Below, one piece after another: positions 1-6,352 of a stretch of 27,162 nucleotides of DNA. Position 1 is the stretch's first letter; each line of letters opens with the position of its first letter. The position numbers and the translations under genes are program-made. Source of the DNA: a virus; the IMG/VR virus record IMGVR_UViG_3300032265_001398, positions 1-27,162 of that record; one strand, 5' to 3'. Under the pieces are notes generated by a model that did not search any database, was not told where the DNA came from, and worked only from the letters and a program-made list of their open reading frames with translations.

Positions 1-1
1 G

Positions 2-316
2 CAAAACGCAACTAAAGGTGGATATGATGTAAGCTTAAGTTCATCCGTAGTAGGATTTTGGATGAAACCATATCAATATAATTCAAGAGTAAATTTAACA
101 CCTCAAATATTCGTAATGCAATCACCATTAGCTTGGAATACTGTTACTGGTGCTAGTACTGTAAGTAGAACACCAGGAGCAATGGTAGGGTTAGGATATG
201 ATTACAAATTGAGTAAAAGATTTGGATTTTCAGCATCTTATAAAGCATCTATGAGTTTTGGTGATAAATTCTCACTATTGAACAATATTCAAATTGGTTC
301 AAAAATGATATTTTAA
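2..316 (+). CDS. C-terminal part of a probable outer-membrane beta-barrel-like protein (5' end outside window)
   Basis: The reading frame is open from base 2 to the TAA at 314-316, so the gene begins upstream of the window; the ATG at 62 is probably internal. The visible 104 residues alternate polar and hydrophobic residues in short strands (for example GFGFSASYKAS-like stretches) and end in Phe (KMIF). A C-terminal aromatic residue on an amphipathic strand is the usual signal for outer-membrane beta-barrel insertion. I see no catalytic motif. A phage gene of this kind could alter the host surface, as superinfection-excluding porin-like proteins do, but it could also be the beta-rich end of a virion protein. 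The late-type motif starting at 316 overlaps its stop codon. The frame is certain; the function is inferred from pattern only. Confidence 0.6.
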   Translation, partial: QNATKGGYDVSLSSSVVGFWMKPYQYNSRVNLTPQIFVMQSPLAWNTVTGASTVSRTPGAMVGLGYDYKLSKRFGFSASYKASMSFGDKFSLLNNIQIGSKMIF

Positions 317-324
317 TATTTATA
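316..324 (+). promoter_or_regulatory. Putative late promoter element ATATTTATA (copy 1)
   Basis: The exact 9-mer starts on the last base of the preceding stop codon and ends 19 bases before the ATG at 344. It is followed by an A-rich leader. The same element occurs in every other plus-strand gap of 14 bases or more ahead of presumed late genes. The promoter function is inferred from this recurrence. Confidence 0.55.
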
Positions 325-343
325 TGTACAAAAACAATATTTT

Positions 344-979
344 ATGAAATTCTCTACATTAAAAAACATATTATTGATTGGTTTTATTGCTTTTTTTATT
401 TATCAATTTAAACATGGTAAGGTTACAATAGGTAAAACAACTGTTGTAGACGGTAAAAGATATGAAGTAATAAAAGAAATCCATGATACAACCGAAGTAA
501 CAAAAACAAAAGTAGTTACTAAAAAGGGTTCGGATATTTTCTATGAAACTATTAAACATGATACTATTCCTACAATAGTAGATACTAATAGTATATTAAA
601 AAATTACTTTGCAAAAAACATATACAAAGATACATTGCATTTACCTGATAATTTAGGATTTGTATTATTAACCGATACGATTACTAGAAATTTAATACAA
701 GGTAGAACATTTACTGCAAATGTTAAACAAAGAGTAATTGAAAATACAACAATTGTAAAAGAGTTACCTAAGACTAAAGTATTTTATGGTATCGAAGGTG
801 GATTTAATAAAGCTGATTTTATTTCACATATAGGAATGGGATTATTAATTAATACTAAATCTGACAAAATATTCAATTTAGGTTTGGGAGTTAATAATAA
901 GACATCCGATGGTACAAATGGTAAATTCAGTCCATATGTTAAAGGTGGAGTTTATTGGAAAATTAAATTACATAAATAA
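344..979 (+). CDS. Membrane-anchored periplasmic protein with beta-rich C-terminus
   Basis: This 211-residue protein has one N-terminal hydrophobic segment (about residues 8-22, LLIGFIAFFIYQF) flanked by lysines, consistent with an inner-membrane anchor with the N-terminus inside. The middle (25-135) is hydrophilic and rich in Lys, Thr, Val and HDT triplets. The last 65 residues form several short beta-strand-like stretches (FYGIEGGF, IGMGLLINT, FNLGLGV, PYVKGGVYWKIKL) that look like beta-hairpins. I do not recognise the family. The topology, an inner-membrane anchor plus a long periplasmic arm ending in membrane-compatible strands, would suit a spanin-like lysis protein or an envelope modifier. 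There is no lipobox. A putative late promoter element lies 19 bases upstream, and the next gene starts one base after the stop. Confidence 0.75.
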   Translation: MKFSTLKNILLIGFIAFFIYQFKHGKVTIGKTTVVDGKRYEVIKEIHDTTEVTKTKVVTKKGSDIFYETIKHDTIPTIVDTNSILKNYFAKNIYKDTLHLPDNLGFVLLTDTITRNLIQGRTFTANVKQRVIENTTIVKELPKTKVFYGIEGGFNKADFISHIGMGLLINTKSDKIFNLGLGVNNKTSDGTNGKFSPYVKGGVYWKIKLHK

Positions 980-980
980 G

Positions 981-1295
981 ATGATAAAATTAATGGGTAT
1001 TGTAACTGAAAAACCTAAAGTAAATGAATCTTTAGATATTCAGCCAGTAATAGATAAAACAGCTAAATTAACTGATAGAAATGACCATAATGGTTCTGTA
1101 TTAGAATTAGCAACATTTTTAAACGATACAAAGACTGTTAAGTTATTACAGGCAATTCAAACAATACATACAATAGAAGGTTCGATGCCATCGGAGATTT
1201 CCAAATATAGAGATAATATATTAAAAGATTTAATGAGCAAAGTTAAATCTAAATACGGAGCAGATACTGCTAAGAAAGTAAATTCTGCTTTCTAA
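981..1295 (+). CDS. Small helical protein of unknown function
   Basis: This protein has 104 residues and is largely charged and predicted helical, with no recognised motif. The open frame reaches back to 909 inside the previous gene, but the ATG at 981, one base after the upstream stop, fits the tight packing of the region; an ATG at 993 (MGIVTEKPK) is a second possibility. Its stop overlaps the next ATG (TAATG at 1293-1297), so the two are probably translated together. The gene is in the same transcription unit as the membrane protein and the Ntn hydrolase. I cannot assign a function. Confidence 0.7.
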   Translation: MIKLMGIVTEKPKVNESLDIQPVIDKTAKLTDRNDHNGSVLELATFLNDTKTVKLLQAIQTIHTIEGSMPSEISKYRDNILKDLMSKVKSKYGADTAKKVNSAF

Positions 1296-1525
1296 TGATT
1301 AGTTTAAAATCTTTATTATTTGAATCTGAAACAATTGGATATTTATCAATTCAAAGTGGTTCTAATTATTTTGAATTACCTATTGTAAAAGATGGAGATA
1401 GTTATAAATTGGATACTACTATGAATATACCATTTGCCGGTCAAACTTTTGGTTCATCCGAAGATATAAAACAAGCAGTAAATGGTAAAAATGGTGTTAC
1501 GGTATTAAAAATTATAGGAGCGTAA
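1295..1525 (+). CDS. Small protein of unknown function, coupled to both neighbours
   Basis: This protein has 76 residues. The N-terminus (MISLKSLLFES) looks like a short amphipathic helix, followed by a small beta-rich body (YLSIQSGSNYFELPIV, then SYKLDTTMNIPF). There is no signal peptide, cysteine cluster or catalytic motif. It begins with the A of the previous stop and its own stop overlaps the next start (TAATG at 1523-1527), so it is probably translated by stop-restart with the Ntn hydrolase. It may be a partner of that enzyme or a small virion protein; the sequence does not decide. Confidence 0.65.
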   Translation: MISLKSLLFESETIGYLSIQSGSNYFELPIVKDGDSYKLDTTMNIPFAGQTFGSSEDIKQAVNGKNGVTVLKIIGA

Positions 1526-2361
1526 TGTTAAACGAATGTATCATTGTATCTAAAGAAGTTGGAGATAAGTTTATCTTGGCAAAAAATAGAGATAGAGCTT
1601 ATAAACCAAAATTAGAAATTGTTCATACCATTATAGATGGTTTGGAAGTTGCATATTTACATGATATGATTACCGATTGGAGTGAAGGTATGAATGCTAA
1701 TGGTATTGGTGTTGTAAACGCAGCTCTTTTAGTTGGACATGATGAAGCAGAGCATAAGATTGTAAAGAAAGGGGGTAAACCTGGACCTGATGGTGATAAA
1801 ATGAGAAATATCATTAAACAACCTACATTAAAAGATGCTCTAAAAGCAGCTTTAACATACAAAAGCAAATCTCATTTAGCACTTAAAGGACATACTTTCT
1901 TATCTTCACCAAAACATATGATTAGTATTGAAACTACATCAAAACATAAACCTGATATAGAATTACACAATACCGAATCACCTATTGTTAGAACAAATCA
2001 CGGACATCTTTTTACGGATGCTGGATATACAAATGGTATAAAATATCTTTCATCTAAAATGAGAAAGATATCTGCAGAAAAAGTTGTTGATAAAGTTGAA
2101 GATTGGAGAGAAATTGGCGCAGCAATGAGAAAACAATTCTTCCCACAAGAATCTCAATTAAATATGGCTCGTAATACAAAAGAAATGTTTACATCTTCTC
2201 AAACTATTATGAACCTAACTGATAGAATTTTAGAAATAGAATATTTTCCTTCCAGAGTTGAATCATTTGAAGGTATTAGAACTGAATTACCCAAAGATTA
2301 TCAACCAAAAATCAAAATAGTGGTTAAAAAGGTAGATTTACCTAGTCCACCCGCTAAATAA
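1525..2361 (+). CDS. Ntn-hydrolase-fold acyl/amide hydrolase (C45/C59-like)
   Basis: This 278-residue protein resembles the N-terminal-nucleophile amidohydrolases that include choloylglycine hydrolase, penicillin V acylase and acyl-CoA:6-aminopenicillanate acyltransferase. The candidate nucleophile is Cys5, behind a four-residue prepeptide (MLNE) that would be removed autocatalytically; a comparable short prepeptide precedes the Cys in some penicillin V acylases. Further support comes from an NRD motif at 21-23, the EGMNANGIGVVNAAL stretch at 54-68 (the family's 'G-N-x-x-G-hydrophobic' strand) and TNH at 157-159, where the family places its oxyanion/substrate Asn. The enzyme would cleave a linear amide bond; the substrate is unknown. 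There is no signal peptide, so it would act in the cytoplasm, be released on lysis, or be carried in the virion. Assignment is from motif recognition only. Confidence 0.65.
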   Translation: MLNECIIVSKEVGDKFILAKNRDRAYKPKLEIVHTIIDGLEVAYLHDMITDWSEGMNANGIGVVNAALLVGHDEAEHKIVKKGGKPGPDGDKMRNIIKQPTLKDALKAALTYKSKSHLALKGHTFLSSPKHMISIETTSKHKPDIELHNTESPIVRTNHGHLFTDAGYTNGIKYLSSKMRKISAEKVVDKVEDWREIGAAMRKQFFPQESQLNMARNTKEMFTSSQTIMNLTDRILEIEYFPSRVESFEGIRTELPKDYQPKIKIVVKKVDLPSPPAK

Positions 2362-2379
2362 TAACTTTTACTTATATAC

Positions 2380-2388
2380 ATATTTATA
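2380..2388 (+). promoter_or_regulatory. Putative late promoter element ATATTTATA (copy 2)
   Basis: This exact 9-mer lies in the 53-base gap after the Ntn hydrolase and ends 26 bases before the ATG at 2415. Its downstream flank (TATTTATAGACATACAAAAT) is nearly the same as that of the copy at 5390, so conservation extends beyond the core. Confidence 0.6.
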
Positions 2389-2414
2389 GACATACAAAAT
2401 CTAAATAAAAAAGT

Positions 2415-2807
2415 ATGTCAACGGATTTTCAATTATTTCCTGGTAAATCTTTAAGTGGTTTATTTGAGGATATTTACAACAATCAGGTTTCAAAAAAACA
2501 AAAGATTAGTTCTTTAATAGAAGAAATGAAGAAACTAATTAAACATGCAGGTGATGTAGAAACGGTAGGTACTATTGTAGCTAATCTAATTGATACTTCG
2601 GTTAAAAATGATGACCAATTGGTTAAACTTGCTAATTTGGCACAAAAGATAGTAGCAGCTGATAAAAAGAGTGAAGGACAAGATGGTTTCCTTACTGAGT
2701 TTGAAAAAAACCAATTACTTCAAGAATTAGAAGAAACTAAACAAGAAGTTGAAAGAGTAGATGACTTAGAATTTGAAATGGAAGAACTAAAAAAGAAAAT
2801 GAAATAA
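2415..2807 (+). CDS. Small coiled-coil protein upstream of the baseplate spike
   Basis: This 130-residue, almost entirely helical protein has a heptad-like, Glu/Lys-rich C-terminal coiled coil (about 88-130, ending in EEMEELKKKMK-like sequence). It is the first gene of the unit that continues into the spike and the tail lysozyme, three bases upstream of the spike start. The position suggests a baseplate or tail-assembly role such as a chaperone or a small hub component. I do not recognise a named family. The start is fixed by the promoter element 26 bases upstream and the A-rich leader. Confidence 0.75.
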   Translation: MSTDFQLFPGKSLSGLFEDIYNNQVSKKQKISSLIEEMKKLIKHAGDVETVGTIVANLIDTSVKNDDQLVKLANLAQKIVAADKKSEGQDGFLTEFEKNQLLQELEETKQEVERVDDLEFEMEELKKKMK

Positions 2808-2810
2808 AAT

Positions 2811-4052
2811 ATGGCATTAGGTACTTCAAAAAATATAGCAACCAATCATATATCAAACATACCATCTGCAACCAAAGAAGTTTTTACCGCGGTTGTCTAC
2901 GATGTAATATTAGATGAGAATCATGAATATGCTAAAAAAACAGGAGCTAATAGTGCATATATTGGTGCAATAAAATTTAGAAAAAGAACTGATTTGCACA
3001 CCGAAGATGGTAATTTACCTATCGCGTTTCCTATTGATAGAAATTTAAAATCTTTACCTGTAAGAAACGAATTAGTAAATGTAATTGAAAATGGCAATGG
3101 TTCATATTCTTATAGAAGAATCTCAGCAGATAATAATCCAAGTAGAAGTGGAGAGCCAGATATAATTTCAAAAGTATTTGTTGGAATAAAAGAACAACAA
3201 AATCATTCTAAAAATTATCATAAAGTAAGTACAACTAATATATCAAGAACAAACAAAGATGGTGGAAGAACTTATGATGGATTTGGAAAATATTATAATA
3301 TTACACAAAATTTACATAATTTAAAATTATATGAAGGTGATACATTAATTGAAAGCCGTTTTGGACAATCAATTAGATTATCTGGTTATAATAATCCAAA
3401 AAATATTTTTGCTCCAACATTAATAATTAGAAATAGAGAATCTTCTTTAAGTAATACATTACCTACAAATTCGGTAGAAGAAGATATTAATAGAGATGGA
3501 AGTACTTTAATAATGTCTTCAGGAGAACATGAATTAGGATTTGTACCTGGAACAGTTGATGATAAAGGTAAAGGTGATTTTCAAGCAAAGCCAGATACTT
3601 TTTTAGATTATCCAGATAAATTGAAAGGAGACCAATTATTATTAAGTTCAGGTAGAATTATATTATCTTCTAGAAATGCTGAAATGATATTCTATTCTAA
3701 AAAGAATTATGGATTTATTTCAGATGGTGGTATGTCAATTGATAATAAGGGTGGGTTAGATATAACGGTAAATGATGATATAAACATTGATACCAATGGT
3801 AATAATATAAATTTTAAAACAGGTGTTAATGGTACTTTATTTTTGGGTACTGGTGGTAGTACACCTCTTGAACCAATGGTTAAAGGACAACAATTAGTTG
3901 ATGTATTATCCGATTTAATAGATGCGATAGGAAATATGACTTTCTTTACACCATCCGGTGCAACTCAAGTAGGACCAACAAATGCAGCGGATTTTGGAAC
4001 TATAAAAGCTGCATTGAATAATATACTAAGTAACACAATACAAATATCTTAA
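2811..4052 (+). CDS. gp5-like central baseplate hub/spike protein (OB domain plus beta-helix needle)
   Basis: This 413-residue protein has an N-terminal beta-rich domain followed at about 174-194 by EGDTLIESRFGQSIRLSGYN, the kind of segment found in the OB/spike part of T4 gp5-like and VgrG-like proteins. From about 275 to 355 short repeating strands (LLLSSGRIILSS, then GGLDITVNDDINIDTNGNN) look like a triple-stranded beta-helix needle. A helical tail (MVKGQQLVDVLSDLIDAI) follows, perhaps a trimerisation segment. Such proteins form the membrane-piercing spike under the tail tube. T4 gp5 carries a lysozyme domain between OB and needle; here I see none, and the lytic domain appears to be in the next gene, one base downstream. 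Confidence 0.8.
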   Translation: MALGTSKNIATNHISNIPSATKEVFTAVVYDVILDENHEYAKKTGANSAYIGAIKFRKRTDLHTEDGNLPIAFPIDRNLKSLPVRNELVNVIENGNGSYSYRRISADNNPSRSGEPDIISKVFVGIKEQQNHSKNYHKVSTTNISRTNKDGGRTYDGFGKYYNITQNLHNLKLYEGDTLIESRFGQSIRLSGYNNPKNIFAPTLIIRNRESSLSNTLPTNSVEEDINRDGSTLIMSSGEHELGFVPGTVDDKGKGDFQAKPDTFLDYPDKLKGDQLLLSSGRIILSSRNAEMIFYSKKNYGFISDGGMSIDNKGGLDITVNDDINIDTNGNNINFKTGVNGTLFLGTGGSTPLEPMVKGQQLVDVLSDLIDAIGNMTFFTPSGATQVGPTNAADFGTIKAALNNILSNTIQIS

Positions 4053-4053
4053 A

Positions 4054-5364
4054 ATGTCTTGGGATATATTTAAACAGAATGTTTCAAATATGGCTAATAA
4101 TCCCGAAACAATAACGGATTTATCCATTGCAGCACATACTTACGCAGTAGAATATGATGCGTGTATGAAAAGAGGATTTAATCAAGATTTATTAGTAACA
4201 ATACAACAAGGAAATGTTGATGTTATGGAATCTTTATTTTTAGCAGCTTTTGAATTAGGATTAACTCAGCCATCTTTATACGATATTGTTGGACAAATGG
4301 GAAAGGGGGTTATTGCATATTGGGGATATGCAGAATTATCAAAAATAAATATAGCAGGAACTATACCATTGCCAACGGTAGAACAAATATCTCAAGGTGT
4401 AGCATATAATGTAAATCCTTATTTTTTATATTGTACAAACCCTGGTCAATGGCCTGATTTTTATGCATTACCACCAACAAATCCTACATCAAACATGCTT
4501 GATTTGTTTATATTATCTGCTCAAATGCATTTAACAACTATATCCGGTATAGCTTTATTTAATTCATATTATCCGGCATCATTGGTAGGAACTCTACCCA
4601 GTTTGGCAAATTGGATAACTTACACAATAGGACCTTCTCCAATATCACCAAAAGCAGATGTTAGTACTGATATAGTAGAGTGGGTTCAACAAACTCCAAC
4701 AAATCTTATAAACGAAGCTGATACAACAATATATGCAGGAGAAAATCCATATTCAAATTCTGGATTAGGTGGAATAGATGAAGTAGTTAATGATTCTTAT
4801 ATAATAAACGAACCATCTGGACAAAATCCAAATGGATATAACAAACCACCAGCTGGAAGTTATGGTACTGATATTAAACTTTCAAATGGAAATGTAGCGT
4901 ATGGTGGATTTAAAGGAAAACCAGTAGATTCATCTTATTATATTAAATCAGTTTATATCCCAGCATTAGAAAGAGTTCATTTTGATAAACCAAATGGAAT
5001 CAAAATATTAATGCAGGCACAAGCTCAATTAGAAGGATTTTATCCAAGTACTTCATCTTGGAGAACTAATAATCCTGGTAATGTGTATCCATCAAGAAAT
5101 GGTAAAATTGATAAAAGTGGATTTAGAAGTTTAGAAGATGGATTGGATGCACAATGGAAATATGTAATAGGACCTATTTTTAGTAATAAATCTAAGTATT
5201 ATAAAAAAGAAATGGGATTATATCAATACATTTCTACATATGCACCAGTTTCAGATGGCAACAATCCAACTGAATATACAAATTTTATTATAAGTTACTT
5301 TAAAAAGAAAGGAATAGCAATTACGGCTAATACAACTCTTGTAGAATTATCTAATATAAAATAA
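4054..5364 (+). CDS. Baseplate protein with C-terminal lysozyme/transglycosylase-like domain
   Basis: This protein has 436 residues. The N-terminal half (1-210) is a helical and hydrophobic structural region with no signal peptide. A Gly/Asn/Pro-rich linker (230-290) follows. The C-terminal domain (about 310-436) has a Glu in LEGFYP (E327) ten residues before RTNNPGN (337-343). That E...R-x-N-N-P-G-N arrangement is seen in phage virion-associated peptidoglycan hydrolases, where the Glu is the likely general acid. The protein would digest the cell wall locally during tail penetration. It follows the spike gene with a one-base gap, which supports a hub location and suggests that the work done by T4 gp5 alone is split over two polypeptides here. 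Confidence 0.7.
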   Translation: MSWDIFKQNVSNMANNPETITDLSIAAHTYAVEYDACMKRGFNQDLLVTIQQGNVDVMESLFLAAFELGLTQPSLYDIVGQMGKGVIAYWGYAELSKINIAGTIPLPTVEQISQGVAYNVNPYFLYCTNPGQWPDFYALPPTNPTSNMLDLFILSAQMHLTTISGIALFNSYYPASLVGTLPSLANWITYTIGPSPISPKADVSTDIVEWVQQTPTNLINEADTTIYAGENPYSNSGLGGIDEVVNDSYIINEPSGQNPNGYNKPPAGSYGTDIKLSNGNVAYGGFKGKPVDSSYYIKSVYIPALERVHFDKPNGIKILMQAQAQLEGFYPSTSSWRTNNPGNVYPSRNGKIDKSGFRSLEDGLDAQWKYVIGPIFSNKSKYYKKEMGLYQYISTYAPVSDGNNPTEYTNFIISYFKKKGIAITANTTLVELSNIK

Positions 5365-5389
5365 TAAAACCTAAAAATAAACAAGTTAA

Positions 5390-5398
5390 ATATTTATA
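5390..5398 (+). promoter_or_regulatory. Putative late promoter element ATATTTATA (copy 3)
   Basis: This exact 9-mer lies in the 54-base gap between the tail lysozyme and the next gene and ends 20 bases before the ATG at 5419. The extended flank TATTTATAAACATAACAAAT matches copy 2 closely. Confidence 0.6.
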
Positions 5399-5418
5399 AA
5401 CATAACAAATAGAAAAAT

Positions 5419-5919
5419 ATGGATACTGAAAAACTAATTAAAGCCATTCAAATCCTAATTAAAGAGGAAATTAAAGAACAACTTCCTAAAATTATTAAGG
5501 AAACTGTACAGGCTGAAATGAAAAAATTGATTGCAGAAGGTAGAAAACCTATTGCAAAAACTCAAAATACTGGTTTGAGTATGGCAAAATCTATTTTAGA
5601 AGATGAACCGATTATGGAATTTATTGAAACTAAAGTAGTACCGCAAAAAACATTTAGTAAAAACCCAATGATTAATCAAATCCTTAATGAAACTAAAGGT
5701 GGAATACCACAAGGAGATGGTGGGTATAGAACTATGAGTTTTGGTCAAGCAGATATGGGTTCAATTGTGAGTAGAACTGCAATTGCAGAAAAAATGGGAT
5801 ATGGTGAATTTGGTGGAGCAACACAAAAGACAGGACTAGGTGTTCAAACTGGTGTTGCAGAATTGGATAAGGCTTTTAATAGAGATTATTCTGAACTTGT
5901 AAAAAGATTTAAAAAATAA
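5419..5919 (+). CDS. Helical structural protein preceding gp25
   Basis: This protein has 166 residues. Residues 1-45 form a highly charged helix with coiled-coil character (KLIKAIQILIKEEIKEQL). A low-complexity Gly/Gln/Thr-rich region follows (about 95-145), and the protein ends in a short basic helix (YSELVKRFKK). I recognise no family. It is the first gene of the unit containing the baseplate wedge genes, and its stop overlaps the gp25 start (TAATG at 5917-5921), so it is probably made in step with gp25. A wedge or tail-assembly role is inferred from position. Confidence 0.75.
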   Translation: MDTEKLIKAIQILIKEEIKEQLPKIIKETVQAEMKKLIAEGRKPIAKTQNTGLSMAKSILEDEPIMEFIETKVVPQKTFSKNPMINQILNETKGGIPQGDGGYRTMSFGQADMGSIVSRTAIAEKMGYGEFGGATQKTGLGVQTGVAELDKAFNRDYSELVKRFKK

Positions 5920-6347
5920 TGGCAATAGTATTAGGTTCTAAAGTAGTAAAAGATACAAAGACGTATAACGATTATGCGATAGGAATTACTTTACCTATAC
6001 AAATCGGTAATACTGCATTTAACCAATCATTTACAACGGCTGAGCAAGTAAAATCTAATATTAAAAGTTTATTATTAACTAAAAAATATGAAAGAGTAAT
6101 GCAACCTCAATTGGGAAGCGGGTTGCAAGAATTGTTATTTGAACAAAACAATGATGATTTAGCAGATAGAATTGAAACTACTATAAATGAATCAATGAAT
6201 ACCTGGTTACCTTATGTTACAATAGAACAAGTAGATATACAACAAACAAACGAAATGAAAGATACCAATACGGTAATGGTTTCATTAAAGTTTAGAATTG
6301 CAAATGGTATTAACTTAGAGTCTTTAACTTTTAATGTACAAGCTTAA
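5919..6347 (+). CDS. 25: gp25-like baseplate wedge protein
   Basis: This 142-residue protein is typical of the gp25/GpW-gp25 family of contractile-tail baseplates. The diagnostic region is TTAEQVKSNIKSLLLTKK (40-57), followed by ERVMQPQLGSGLQELLFE (59-76), which corresponds to the family's 'R-x-x-P-x-x-G-x-x-L' core. The rest forms the expected alpha-beta sandwich. In T4, gp25 links the wedge core bundle to the sheath and helps nucleate sheath assembly. The gene directly precedes a gp6 homologue, as in many T4-like and cyanophage genomes. Translation is coupled to the upstream gene. Confidence 0.9.
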   Translation: MAIVLGSKVVKDTKTYNDYAIGITLPIQIGNTAFNQSFTTAEQVKSNIKSLLLTKKYERVMQPQLGSGLQELLFEQNNDDLADRIETTINESMNTWLPYVTIEQVDIQQTNEMKDTNTVMVSLKFRIANGINLESLTFNVQA

Positions 6348-6352
6348 CTTAT

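Noticed and set aside
316-324. Calling the recurrent element a true T4 late promoter
   Set aside because: The plus-strand reading is TATTTATA, the reverse complement of TATAAATA; the orientation is wrong for a direct T4 match, so it is kept as a phage-specific candidate element only.
371-559. Minus-strand open frames opposite plus-strand genes (for example 371-559, 1623-1868, 8161-8364, 11523-11768, 15333-15524, 16468-16701, 21354-21590, 23618-23818)
   Set aside because: All are antisense to genes with clear domains or good packing, have low-complexity translations and no promoter or leader of their own.
909-980. Upstream extension of the 981 gene from an ATG at 909
   Set aside because: It would lie entirely inside the well-supported membrane-protein gene; the ATG at 981 sits one base after that gene's stop and matches the packing of the region.
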